Shown here one piece after another: positions 23,109 to 36,500 of a stretch of 64,000 bases of DNA. The position numbers and the translations under genes were made by a program. Source of the stretch: Macrosoma leucophasiata (taxonomy: Eukaryota > Arthropoda > Insecta > Lepidoptera > Hedylidae); contig JAWQUS010000003.1 in NCBI GenBank assembly GCA_036365455.1, positions 3,058,001 to 3,122,000 of the forward strand, given 5' to 3'. The notes under the pieces were generated by a model. The model was not told the origin of the DNA. It made no database searches and worked only from the letters and a program-made list of their open reading frames with translations. Position 1 is the stretch's first letter, and the number at the start of each line of letters is the position of its first letter.

Positions 23109-24861
23109 CCAAATATATTTACCAGCCTTAAAATTAAATAACAAAAAATATGACTCAGATTCCATTCAAGTTTTCAAACAATTTGAACGTCATATTTCAC
23201 TATTAATGAGAATGTTGTTATGGAATTGTTTTCTTAGTAATTCTTTAAAAACCAAGGAATGGCCATCATATAGTGTTAACAGTGCTAACTGTAATGTAAC
23301 AATAGAAAAATAACATATTTGTGGTAAGTATATAAACAGGTAAAATAAAAATCGATATATAATAACTAAAATAACAACTAAAAAAACATTTTTAAACAAT
23401 GTTTCACAAATTGAGTTTTAGAAAAAATATTGAAGGAAATTTTAACATTGCTTTGAATATTTTTTTAGATAAGAAATGGCATGAAGCTAAATGACTATAC
23501 GAAAGTACTAAATAAAACAATTTATTGCACATCTATTCATTTAAAATTTGATGGCATTTATGTATTTACATATATTAAACTAAATAACTGTGCCATGACA
23601 AAAACAAATTGAAAAGTGTGTCTTATGTCATAACACTGAACCAGCGACTCATTGGCTCTTTTAAGTTATTATTAACAGTTTTTTAACTAAATATGCACAA
23701 CAAGTCAGCAAGCTAATCCTGCAGAATTTAAAACCACATTTTTGTAGATGATCCATTGGTCTAAACCTCTGGCTTGCGTTATAGTTCACACTCCAACAGC
23801 ATGATCAGAGTTACCAACGGATCAACTAAAATACTTGAGTAAATATCGAACATTCGGTGTAATAGATATCTCTGTAACATTACAAGGAAAAAGTACTGAA
23901 GATACCCGCAGATGGGTCTACAGGTTTCTTTAGTGCCTATGTTCAGTACAACATCAATGTTTTACTAATCGTAAATCAATGTCTTTATAGGACCATTCAC
24001 ATGAGTGATAGGTGCAATCTAGTGGTCTTTTCTGTACCTAATATAAGAGTTCAAATGTTCAAATTTAAACAGTTATATTAAATTCATATCAGTTTGGCAT
24101 ATCCTTAGCTATCACTTACCTAGATGGCTCAATGTGTGGTCACTCAATAAAACATCTATGTACCAATGGCATCATACATAATTTTTGAGTTACTAATGAT
24201 TGTATAGCCCAAGAGGGGATTTTTTAATTTACTCCAGCGAGTCATATATATAGGAGATACCTTGCACCCCGTTCAGTACCTCCACCAAATGTAAGATTTT
24301 CATAAAGGGCTGAACCCTTAGGGCTTCCGCCACAAGCTTGCCTCGTATCCAAGTCATCAAGAATTTTGGATAGGAGCTTTGATTGGGTTCACCTTACATC
24401 CTGAGTATCTGACATTCTTGAGTAACTTTTCACTTTCATTTTTGAAAGAATCAAATGTTTTCGAAAAGGGCGCGGCATCAACGTCATGGGTCGAGAGTGT
24501 GTCAGATATTCTGAGAGGGTGTAAAATGTGCCCAAACAATGCTCCTACCTAAAATTCAGACGATTCGGAAAATGAGTAAGATCGTAGCAACCTTTTGTTT
24601 TTTTTTAAGGGCTACCCTTCAGGCGCCACCCTATATACAAACCTTAGATTTAGTGGAGGTAATCAACAGGGTGCAAGGTAACTCCCATATCTTAATCTGG
24701 CGCTCAAGTAAATACAAAAATAGTATCCTGGGCTCCCCTACTATAAGAGACCAACATTAAAACCTTAATAACTAATGGTCAATGAGTTTGTGCATACAAC
24801 GAAATTATTGGAATATCACATCAATTTTTCACTTAATTCGGCAGTGTAATTAAAATCACAT
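23109..24861. other. 3' flank of the PWWP gene, nothing recognised
   Basis: AT-rich. It presumably includes the 3' UTR of the minus-strand PWWP gene. No RNA gene or repeat family is identified. Confidence 0.4.
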
Positions 24862-27379
24862 TTACGAGAACACATCAATGGGACGTGGTGATACAGTGGC
24901 CAGGTTAGGATGTGTGGGGCTAGCTAATGGGTCCATGTGAGATTCAATTTTTCGCGCTTCAATCGTAGCTTGTTTCACAGCCTCTTTATATGGACCTCTT
25001 TTTTTCTTATTAAACCGTATCTGGAATTAAAATAAAATACGACTTTTAACATAACTTAATGGGTATATATAGGCTACTACTAGATGGAGCTCATGGGCAT
25101 AGGCACCACCACATTACCTAATCTACTTGCCGCTAAATGGTGGTGTTCAGCACTATCTTCTTTCAGTTAGGTGGTAATGTAAAGCCCTGTAACTTCCGGC
25201 ACAGAGGCATAATACCTTAGACCTCAGGAGTGGCAATGCATCTACATTGAAACCAACAGTCTCATGTAGACGTTTATAGGCTACAGTACTACTTTCCATA
25301 TATGTAAAATGTATGCTTATCTGCCACTTCATCACATATAAAATTTTAAAAAATACCTAAGGCCTCAGGAGTGGCAAAGCATCAACATCAAGATATCTGG
25401 TTTGATATAGTTGTTTATAGATTATAGTGTCACTTCCCATCAATGTGATTTGATTGTATGCTACTTCATGATTAAAAAAAAAATAATTATTATAAAATCC
25501 TATGTTTTTCAATCCAGAAGAATCTAAATTGTTCTATGAATATAATTATTGAAATATTTCTTTGATAAGATATTAATTGATGAATGATCAGGCATGTTTT
25601 TATCAGACTATCTGTTGTATTAAATTTATAACATACACATCTTAAAAATAATACATAATAATAGTATGTAAGTAATTGCAACACAGGGACACACAATTAG
25701 GGCCTCAGCAGGGTGGATTTTGACCTCTGGTCTTTGTGTGGGTGTCTATAGGGTGCAATCATCACTTAACATCAATATGAACTGCATGCTAGTTTGCTAC
25801 CTTCATAACATAAAAAAGCAAATGGCTCACCTTGTAATCTTCTAAGAATGGACTTAAGCTATCACATGGCATGAGCGATGAGGTTGTTGAAGCATACCAC
25901 TCCACATGTGCCCGAGACGTAGGTGTCACACTCAGCACTCGCCCAGGCCACCACGGAAACCCAACCACCTTCCCCCAAACTATATCACCTGGAGACACCC
26001 GTAATAACCTACCCCCTATACCTTCAGTACTATTCTCAGGAAAGTCTGGAACAGTCTCGCTCTCACAGTCTGAACCTTCATTCTCAACACCCCTCTTTTC
26101 GTATGAATTGCTGCTCAACCTACGCAAACTTATTGACAGTTTTTGATTCAGGCAATTACCCTTGATATTGCTAAAACAGTCCATGGAATCACCATCCGAT
26201 TTACTTGTGTTTTCATCACGTTTCTTTTGTATCTTATGCTTCTTTTTATGTTTCACGCGATGCCTTTGTTTTTTTTCTAACAAGTCCATTGGTGAGCTAT
26301 TAGAAACGTTATTGCGGGGTGACAATGCACCAATATGCTTTGGAGAATGTTCAATCCATGTTTCTGTTGAATGATCTGGAACATTCTTTTTCGCTTGTTT
26401 TTTAGCTTTCTTCAGAGCTTTTTTCACTGCCTTAGAATCTGGTTTGGACATGTCGCAGGATACACCAGAGTCTTCGTTAAAATCTCCAGCCAGGGGTGGT
26501 ATTTTCACAACTGTTCCTTCACCTTCACCGAAACAAATTTTTAGGGTTCGTGCACTTGAAAACAGATTGCTAAAAGATGTATCACAGTCCTTAGAGTAGT
26601 CTTCGCACAGATCACCGTCCGATACACTTACGAAAGCCACTTCCTGCGTAACTTTCTCGTCGTCACTCGATTTCTCGGTTTTCATACTCCTAATTTTCTC
26701 ACTTGTCTTTGCACTTTTCGATTTCATAGCACTAGTTATCTCGCTGGGCTGCAGTCTGGACAGTTTGGGGATCAACATGCCGCCCATGAGGTATTTCTTC
26801 TCGAGTTTAGTTGGTGTTGAGTCATTGGGCGATTCATCATCCGATTCTGACTTACGTTTTCTAGACACGTCCACATTTTCATTGTTCTCGTTGCATATCC
26901 CTTTGCAATTGGAACACAAGACCTTTCTAGGTCGTAGACGCACCGTCATCTTCTGTCTCGGCTGTGGCTTGCCTTTTGAACCCTGTTTTTTAGACTTTTG
27001 AGAATCACCATCACCGTACTGTGGTTCTTGATACACGAACCTTTGGCTGACGGAATGAAGTTTATCATCTTTGATTTCTGTCGACTTCTGTTGTTTGGAG
27101 AAAGCTGGATGAAGGCTGTATACTCCGAAAGGTAAATTACTGTAAATAATTAAGAAACAAACGAAAATAAATGAAATTCCACAAGTAATCGATAATCACA
27201 TTGTACCTCTATAATTTCGATACCGACCCTTTGTTTGAATCTAGAAGCACACCCTGAAACTTTTTATCCTCAGTGCAGTAGGAAACAACAATTAAATCGG
27301 CTAGAGCTTCTTCCACATTCACTAAAATCTGGGAATTCTTTTGAAACGTCATATCGGCTGTTGCTACGACAGCCGCCAT
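24862..27379 (-). CDS. PWWP2A: PWWP domain-containing protein 2 (PWWP2A/B type)
   Basis: Vertebrate PWWP2A/B are nuclear readers that bind H2A.Z and H3K36me3 nucleosomes and recruit NuRD-type deacetylase; the same role is an inference here. Exons on the minus strand are 27379-27228, 27139-25831 and 25020-24862, all in phase, 539 residues. The first exon encodes MAAVVATADM and VSYCTEDKKFQGVLLDSN, like the conserved N-terminal segment of the family. Exon 2 has the basic MTVRLRPRKVLCSNCKGIC block, Lys/Ser-rich linkers, KKALKKAKKQAKK, and the PWWP domain from about residue 430 (SPGDIVWGKVVGFPWWPGRV). The last exon gives RFNKKKRGPYKEAVKQA and ends IDVFS, a family-typical C-terminus. The exon 1 donor is the weak GTCGGT, chosen because it alone keeps phase and avoids a stop. 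Length is shorter than the ~750-residue human PWWP2A. Confidence 0.88.
25073..25340 (+). repeat. SINE-A copy in PWWP2 intron 2
   Basis: A diverged full-length copy from CTACTAGATGGAGCTC to CCACTTCATCACATATAAAA, inserted antisense to the gene. Confidence 0.75.
25356..25818 (+). repeat. two SINE-A 3' pieces
   Basis: 25356-25480 starts at CCTAAGGCCTCAGGAGTGGC. 25695-25818 starts at AGGGCCTCAGCAGGGTGG and ends TTCATAACATAAAAAA. With the copy at 25073 this makes three SINE-A insertions or duplicates in one intron. Confidence 0.65.
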
Positions 27380-27482
27380 GTTCTTTTAATTAAACCATAA
27401 TGTTAAAAATTTGCTTCTTTTAATGAATCAATGAGCCTGTCTGGACGAAATACTGTGACAAAAAAATATCATAGACCATAAT

Positions 27483-27785
27483 AATAATGGCAGCCCTTGA
27501 TACGTCCCACAGCTGGGCACGAGTCTCTCCCCTTTTTGGGAGGAGGCCTGTAGCTTACTCCACAAAGCTGCTGATGTTTTCAAACCGCCGACAAGGTTAA
27601 CGACTGCTATCTATCGATAGCAACTGGGACCAACGGCTCTAGGCTGTGCCCTCCGAAGTACGGAAACCATTAGCGGTCACCCATCACACACCCGACCGCG
27701 CCCATATTGCTTAACCGAATAGATCGCTTGCGATGCGATCTACACCAGCCGCGTCGCCGCGTGGCCATTCGCGCTTCGCTGGTAG
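27483..27785 (-). repeat. 5S-SINE upstream of the PWWP2 start
   Basis: Reverse orientation: the left end is the 3' body (TTGATACGTCCCACAGCTGG) and the right end is the 5S-like head (GGTCACCCATCACACACCCG). It lies about 100 bp upstream of the PWWP2 start codon and may sit in or near its promoter. Confidence 0.8.
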
Positions 27786-27877
27786 TAGAAAGAGAAACCG
27801 TTAAATATTGACATTTTATTTGGCACCCAATGCAAGCACTATATAATAATATGAATTTTACTCAAACCGAAACCCAA

Positions 27878-27975
27878 ACCGCCTAACTCAACTGCTTTCG
27901 ATATTATGACATCATCTTGTCAGTTTCGTACCGCCTTATTTTTTCCTAAAAGTGTTTTCGTCCGCTGGTATTGTA
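27878..27975. mobile_element. half copy of the TAATGCTTTTG MITE
   Basis: ATCTTGTCAGTTTCGTACCGCC and GTGTTTTCGTCCGC match the MITE at 1663-1811; the other terminal arm is missing. Confidence 0.55.
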
Positions 27976-28254
27976 CAGCAAAATGCTTAAATAGGCAGTA
28001 CAAAACTAATCAAACTAATAAACTAAATGCCAATAAACACATTAGATTTTTGTGCATTCTCGAAAGATCTTTTAATTACGTGTTTGACGTGAGTGCAACA
28101 GGATCTTATTTTTATTTTTTCCTATACCTTCAAACAATATTATAAAAGTAGCAGGAACGGCTCTAGGTATGTTAATGATATGAGTAATTGAATAGAAATG
28201 GAACCTGCTTCAATTTTCAGATGATACGCATGTAGAAGTTAGTGACACATATCT

Positions 28255-28410
28255 GAACGGCCCTGTGATTTCCAGCACAGATGCGTAATATCTTAGGCCG
28301 TAGGAGTGGCAACGCATTCAGATTGCAAGCTCTGGTTTCGTGTAGACTGATAAGCTATTATTACTTACCAATCTAAACTGATACCCGTTTGCCACTTCAT
28401 GAAATGAAAA
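28255..28410 (+). repeat. SINE-A 3' piece
   Basis: From GAACGGCCCTGTGATTTCCAG to the A-rich tail after GCCACTTCATGAAATG. Confidence 0.65.
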
Positions 28411-29329
28411 AAAAAACTGTGTTATGTTGTGCTTATACTCACACTCTATCGATCTCTGAAAAAATCCGTGCATGGGTGCAAAAAAGGAGAAAACAAAAAT
28501 TATTTAATTTACATAAATTTCTTCTTCGATATCTTATTAACAAACAAGAAATTCTATCGAGTATAATGCTAACACAATATAATATTACAAATTTTTAAAT
28601 TGATATGAAAAATAATTTTATATCGATACTTTGATATATCAGGTTAGTATTCGTACATCACTATGTAAAAATGCAATTTTTAGAAAAGAATGAATAGCAT
28701 TAAAAGTCATATAAGTCATACGAAACTTACACAGGTCTTCAAAACTCTTAATAAAACATATCACTATATATCACTGCATTTCCAAATCCCACCGAATAAG
28801 ACACAATCCGTGAAAATTTGTACATAACCTCACAAAGTTCAATCCAAGATTATTTTCGTTTTTCCGTGCACCACTCTGTTTTAAACAATACGAGAGCATA
28901 ATCAGTCAACATAAAGCAAAACCTAGAATACCACAATAACTAGTTAAAAGATTTAGTTCACAAGAAAACAGCAAAAATATTCTGAGCACCTGTTTGTTTG
29001 ACAACAGATGTACCACAAATCGGGCGCATACAATGGCGCCGACGGGCACGCGAAGGCATAAGTATGACGTCACATCAAATCATTTCCAAAATTGATACTC
29101 TGCATACATCTTGTGTCTCTTTTTACATAGGGAGCTACTGGTTAGTTAGAAAGAGTCAAAACTGTTTTTTCAAGACATGTGTCGATTTTACTCATTATTG
29201 TATAACTACTGTTTCTGTAGTAAAATGTGCCTTCTCCATGTGTATTAACTCTGTGGGAAGAGACAGCTGGCCTTGACATAATGTTTGACATCGACATTAT
29301 CTTTCTGTTTTGACACATGTGTCACACAT
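28411..29329. other. PWWP2-Sfxn2 intergenic, no gene supported
   Basis: The open frame at 28998-29276 has no recognisable content. No TATA box or repeat is convincing. Confidence 0.4.
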
Positions 29330-29476
29330 GACAGTTTGCGAAGTTTGCTTTCGGAATTCGCGTTTGGTGTGCATGTGATTTTTTATTGCGATTATCAATA
29401 GGCCGATAACATTAAATCGATTACTATTTAAAATTCTTATAAGCGACCGCCGTGCAAAAAAACAAATAAAAAAATC
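29330..29476 (+). other. possible 5' untranslated exon of Sfxn2
   Basis: The coding exon at 30502 starts three bases after a splice acceptor, so an upstream noncoding exon is required. The best donor nearby is AAAATC|GTAAGT at 29476/29477. The exon start is a guess. Confidence 0.35.
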
Positions 29477-29784
29477 GTAAGTATCAACATTTTAATTTGT
29501 AAAACAAGACGACATTAAATATCCACTAACTGATTATTACGAACTTACATAATCTATTCACCTTTAATAACATAGATTTGCGCTATTATTTTACTAAGAA
29601 ACTCAAGGACTTAGAATGGTGATTGGTATTAGTTTACCATGTGTAGTTAGAAATGTATTGAAGTAAGTAGGTTTTAAAATTGTTTGCTGGGGCACTAGCT
29701 GTCAGAATAAGTTTTTCTTGAATTTACAACACCATGAATGTTATTACGCTGTTGATCATAAATTAATTAAATTTAGAATTAAAG

Positions 29785-29860
29785 AAAAAACCAGTCCTGG
29801 TTATGTTGAGGTTGCAGGTTCGATCCCAACTCAAAGTCAATTTTTTCTCTCCATTCTATA
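29785..29860 (+). repeat. tRNA-like SINE scrap
   Basis: It contains a B-box-like GGTTGCAGGTTCGATCCC followed by TCAATTTTTTCTCTCCATTC, the tail of the SINE-B/repeat E group. The head is lost. Confidence 0.5.
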
Positions 29861-30501
29861 ATTTCGGAATTCACTAGCTTGTGTTATTGTGAAGGAATTA
29901 GTTAATAAACTGAGAGCCAGCTTCACTGGTATACTATTATATGGGATATACTATTTTTTACTATAATAAATCTTTGTTAGTCAGCACACTTAATACACAC
30001 ACTCACTACATTCCATTTAATTTTGTAAATTCACTATTAGATAACTTTCATTTGAAAGTGCAATGTTTGATTAATATTGCGATAGTTTCCCTGTTGTTTA
30101 TTACAAACACAAAAATTTTGATTGAAGTAAAAATTTCTAATTTTTTTTTAGTGTTTATATATATTTATATCTGTAACAGATTATAGTTCTAAGTGATTGA
30201 AGATTTAATAACATGTGGCTGATGAATCTCCTCATTGTCGAGCATTTTATTGAACAATTCTCACACAATTTTATTTATACTCTGATTATGCCTACCCCGA
30301 CTCTGAGCATTAAGTTCTAGCCAAATTTTTTCACCCACTTTTTATTTAATTTCTGTGTTCTTTTACGTCTCCTGGGATCATTAATATAAATTTTTATTAC
30401 ATTTGTTATTTTGCTATGATAGCAATATGGTATTAATACAATCATACAGTAAATAAAATAACTTATCCATCATAAATAAAAATTCTTTTTTTTTACAGAA
30501 A

Positions 30502-33500
30502 ATGTCAATGGAAAAGAGGATAGACATCACCCAGCCATTATGGGACCAGAGCACGTTTTATGGAAGGTTCAGGCATTTTGCTTTCATATCGAACCCTCTA
30601 CTGTCCCTCGTTCCTGAGAAGGAGTTACATGAAGCCAAGGATCTGTACATCAAGTACAAGTAAGTTTCCTTTCAAAAAATCAAATATATATTCATCAACT
30701 CCTGTCAGTATTTATTGGTAGAGCTAAAGTGACGGAGCTCGCGGGCGTAGGCACCACCGCATTACCTAATATACTTATATTTTTATATTGTAAACGGGAC
30801 TTAATCGCGTACTATTTCAATCGAAGTATTTACCTCGACACTCGACGTTTCGGCCGTAATGCGACGGCCGTGGTCACGAGTAGACTGCTGCTCCATGGTG
30901 TCATCGTCTCGTACCCGCGCCAGTTCTTCGAACTACCCGCGGTTGGTCGTCATTATTTCGATTCAATACATTAAGGTCCCGACACACAACGCTCACAACA
31001 TCCGACGATTTATCCGAAGATACATCCCGACGTCTACATTTCCCGATAACCGGATTCCACGAAACTGACAACCTATATCCATCCTCCCGGTTGAAATTTT
31101 TGTATTTTCTGATTTCAACCGCTTCACGTACCGTCCTATTATAGTAGTGACGTTCAGTGGAGAGGATTTTCGGGTTGTGAAGTTCGATCCAGTGGTTTGG
31201 TCCCGACTCCAGTAGATGCTCCACGATCGCTGACTTGTTCACCTGGCGATTCTTAACTGCTGCTATGTGCTCCTTAACTCGCTCAGCTATCGTGCGCTTA
31301 GTTTGACCGATATAGGAACTACTGCAACTGCAGTCGACCTTATAAACACCAGGTGTTTGAAACGGTATCACGTCCTTAGCCGTTCTCACAAATCCCGCGA
31401 TCTTAGACGGTGGCATGAAAACGGTCTTGATGGAGAAACGGTCCAGCACAACACCAACCTTATCCGTTATTCCTCTTATGTATGGTAAGACACGGGTTGT
31501 CTTGAGACGTCTGGACGCTTTTCTCCCACTCTTCGCCGTGGTTGGTACTCTCCCACACGATATCCATTTCACTGCAGTAGCTCCTGAACATGCGATAATT
31601 CCTCGTCCATGAACTCAGGGTCACACAAGTCCCTTGCTCTGTTGAACAGTGAAGTCACGACAGATTGCAGATGTCGAGGATGGTGGTGAGACATAGCATT
31701 CAGATACCTATCCGTGTGCGTCGGTTTCCTGTATACGGTGTGCGTTATGGATCCATTCTCTCTGACGATCACCTTCACGTCAAGAAAAGGCAAACATCTT
31801 CCTGATTCCAGCTCGAAAGTGAACCCTATGTTAGGATGCAGTGAGTTGAGATATACTTGCCGCTAAATGGTAGTGTTCAGCACTATCGTGTTCCGGTCAG
31901 GTGGTAATGTACAGCTCTGTAATTTCCGGCACAGAGGCGTAACACCTTAGGCCTCAGGAGTGGTAACGCATATGCATTTCGACCTTGGTCTTTGTGTAGG
32001 TGTCTATAGGCTGCAGTAATCACTTAACATAATGTGAACTGCATGCTTGTTTGCCACTTTCACCACATAAAAAAAAAAAAAAAAAAATAATGATCCCAGA
32101 CAAATATTGGGGGAATGATGATCATCATCATTATTCAGCCGAAAGATGTCCACTGCTGGACCAAAGCCTCCCTCAAAGATTGCTACAACAAACGGTCCTG
32201 GGCTGCTATCATCTAGAGATCAAACCGTAAAATTTCAGTTGCAAATAAGGTTTGCCCCTCTAAGCCTTAGGGCCTATGGTCATCAGTTGCAAATGAATAC
32301 TTTTAGGGTCATATCTAACTTCATGTCAATATTCCTCGAAGGAGGTGGGAGAGATAAATGCATGTATTCAAGCATACATGCAATCACCCACAATTAACCA
32401 GTTATATGTTTGCCTCATGTACCTAAAAGTGGCGAGCCTATTGACATCTCTGTTAATGTAACCAAACTCCAAAAGGCTAGCAGGAGCTAACGAATGGAAA
32501 AATCCTAATAGCAGCATTTAAGCAATTTTTAACCCCTATCCCCATGTAAGGGTATGTAAGATTTTGAGAATAGAGTCCCCTCTATTCTTCCGTAGTCCCT
32601 TCTATGGGGTCTGCTATTCTTATGTCAGAATGCTAATCGTTTTTCAAAATTATCCTATTTAAAAAAAATCAGCCTAGCGCATGTCGGACCACGCACAATA
32701 TATCGGGTTGAGGATTTCTCGTAAACTTGTAAAGCTAAGTTAAAACAGGGTAATGGGAGTCACCTAAGCGCGACACCTAAATAAAATCTTAATATTTCAA
32801 ACAAAACTTTTATTGCAACCTATTACACATCAGCTTTACTTAATTGGCTATTGATTAAGATTAATTATAATAAAATTAGCGATTTTGGAATTCACGGCGC
32901 GATGTCACCCGCCCGTTTAAAGCCGACTTTGTAAAATATCGACTTGGAAAATATTACGTAAAGGTTGGACTCCCTCCTCACCCCACTTAGAGATATTTTC
33001 CAACCCCCTTACCCTCTGGAAAAGACCCTCACGTAATTAATGCATCCCCGACCTGGGGATCGAACCCCGGAGTCCCAGCGTAGAAGTAGCGGCCTGCTAT
33101 AATACCTATAGATTATATGTTTTTTTTTTTAATGCTAGAATGACGTAGATTTTTTGGATATTTATTAACAACTAGCTGACCCGGCGAACTTCGTATTGCC
33201 TCACAATGAAATAATGTGTCAAAGGTTTGATGGATACGGACGGACTAATTGTATGGGAAAATGTAATTGTGGTTTTTACTTTCCCTGGACTTCCAAAAAT
33301 CATTCAAAACCAAAATTAGCCAAATCGGTCCACACGTTCTCGAGTTTTAGCGAGACTAACGAACAGCAATTGATTTTTATATAGGTATATAGATAGGATA
33401 CAAAATACCACAACCCAATATTTTTATTTTAGTCAGAAACGCTAATTTTTGGAGTATTTTTTTATTATTCAACTTAAAGATATTATTGTATCCAAGCCAT

Positions 33501-36500
33501 AAAATTAAATGCAGGTAGGTATGTGATGATAATGCAATTAAATTAAACATTAATTCTCATATTAATCCTGATTACGAAAATCCACAACAATAGGCAGGAC
33601 TTTGAAACGTGTTGATTATTTGATGGTTGATGTAACATGACACCAATACTCTACTACTACTAGATTTGGTAGAGAAAAAAAGGGCAAATAGTTATAAAAT
33701 AATTTAAATATGACTTGTCTTCGGATTTATTATATAGCCTATAGCATGCCTGAATAGTGTAGCTTTTTGATTATGAAAAATTTTCATGATCGGTTTAGTA
33801 TTTCCAATGATTAGCCCCTACAAACAAACAAAGTTACAAACTTTACTTCTGTATAATATTAAGTATAGATAAAAAAATATTGTGATAATGACATTGGAAT
33901 TTGTCCTGTTTATTTGAATCTACTTTAGACCGGAAAAAATGATGAAAGGCACCTTTAAAAGTGTTTATGGCGCTGACAAAAAAATCTCTTTATCAAGTTT
34001 ATATTACACTAGCTGTTGCCCGCGGCTTCGCCCGCGTGGATGTCGTTTAATAACTTATTTATAATTTACGATGCCGTGGAAATGTCCCAATCAAGTTTCC
34101 CGTTGCGTACCTCTTTGTGGAGTACTAATAGCTTGTGTAACTTAGCTTCGAAAACGTCTATAACTTCAAAAATATCTATTTAATTAGAGCTTGTTCATTA
34201 ATATTCCACCTTGAAAATTGCGGAAAGTCCCATTCCAACTTCCCTACCCATTTTAAGGGGATTGAGGGAAGATTAAAAAAATATATTGATGCAACAAAAG
34301 AGTCTGTAAACCAATTTTGAGGCATTAAAAACTGTCAAAATACCCGTACAAACTATCACCTCCTCTCTTAGGAGGTTGATCGCACATTTCCAAAAAAAGA
34401 ACAATCTTAAGAGCCCTTAACCTTTCTTTGGTATGAACTTTGTTCAGCTGTAATAAAGTGCAAATTGACTTTTTGACGTTAGGAACACACCTACATTGCT
34501 TAGACAACCGTGAGTGCTTGTAATTTAATATGAACTTTATGCAACAGCAATAAAGCTCAAGTTGACTTTACGTTTTAGTTAGAAAACATTTGTATGGGAA
34601 ACAGAAAAGGGCTGTTTTCAGGGGTTTTCCGGCAATTATTCGACTTTTTCTCGCCGTAAATACCATCCTTGAAATTCAACAAACATATTAAAAAAAGAAT
34701 TGGCCAAATTGGTCCAGGCGTTGTTGAGTTATGCGCTTACCAACACATTTTGCGATTCATTTTTATATTATAGATTATTATATCGTTTGCATGTTTGCTA
34801 TGTGTTTGTTTGTATGCTTTGCAATCAGTATTAACCGTGGGGACCGCTAGTGGCAAATGCCACTAGCACCTAGTGGAGAATGTATCCTACATGTAATACC
34901 TATTCTGCAATTCCTATGCAATTAAAACGGCAAATCTTTGGATCAATCGTGAACGATGAAGGTCAAGGATGTCTACAAAAAACCAGAGAAACAGTGCTTG
35001 ATGCCGGTCGCTATCAACTGCGTAGACAAAGTTTTTATTACTCGGAGTTAGTAACGGTCAACACATTATGCCTTATTGGCACATCCTGAGTGAGTTCGTT
35101 ATGCAACAGATGAATCAGTTAATGCTATGCTTGGTGATGACTATATTCTGAAACTCCTTCATTAAATCTAAGCAATAAGATCTGCTGCACCTAAGGCACA
35201 ACTAATGTCCCAGGGGTGGAAACGCATCTGCGTTTTGACCTCTGGTCTTTGTGTTTTTTTTTAATTTGACGGTGGTGGCAAACAAGCATGCAGTTTACAT
35301 GAATGTTAAGTGACGATTGCAGCCTATAGACCTCTACACACTATCCAGCAGTCAAGGTGCAGATGCGTTACAACCCACTGAGGATTAAGATCTTTTGCTT
35401 TTGGGTAGTTACGAGCATACATTAGCATCTAACCGGTATACGATTGGCGGCGAATAGGCTGCAATCACCACTTGACATCAATGTGAACAGCTTGCTTACC
35501 ACCTTCATTACATAAAAAAACACGTCTTCACTTATCGATCGTTTGCCACAGGCAAGGGGCGGAGCCCGCGGGCACGACAATGACGCAGGTGGTCAAAGCG
35601 AAGCAGCTGTACGAGTCTGCCTTCCACCCGGACAGCGGCGAACTGCAGAATGTGTTCGGCAGGATGTCGTTCCAGATGCCGGGAGGTTGCCTCATCACTG
35701 GCGCCATGCTTCAGTGGTACAGGTTTGTAATTGTGTTATACTAAAATTATATTTGTATATGTAAGTGTCGCATTCAGCGTCCTAATAAAATGCGTATTAC
35801 GTTCTTGAACAAGTTCAATAACACTACTTGAATGTCACTGACGAAAAGTACTCGTGAAAAGGTTGAAATTGGATGCAAATTTTAAGGTAAATCGCCCTTT
35901 ATTAAAGTAACTTCTCAGAGCAAACGGTGAAATCTGCCCTAGTCATGTAACTAGGAGCATATTTTAAATAATCAGCTCCCCGAGCCTTTAAGGGTTGCCA
36001 CTTTTATGGGAAAAAGCAAAAAAATAAAACTCTACGAGCGCGAAGTAGCAAAGGTGAACTCCTAGTAGTCTTCTGCTCTGGGTCATGGTCGCCCTGGCCC
36101 TGGGGTAAATAAGTTACGTAACTTCACGCCTGTAATCCCCGAAGGGGTAGGCAGAGGTAAATGCATGCATTCAATCATACATGCAAACACCCACGACTCG
36201 CCGGTTACGTTTTGGCCCATGTAACAGGTGGCGAACCTGTTGCCATCTCCGGGCACATTACCAAACTCCAGGGTACTGGAAAACTTCCAGAAAATGGAAA
36301 AATCCCAATAGAAGCAGAGATAAAGGATTTTAAATCGTTATCTCTGAAAGTCCCCGACCCGGGAATCGAACCCAGGACCTCCAGCGTAATAGTAGTGGCC
36401 TGCTACCACTACGCTACGGAGGCAGTTATAAAAATAAATAAGTCGATGTATGTAACTCATTCACTGCTATGTTTCTGTGTATTGCATTTACTACCGCCCC

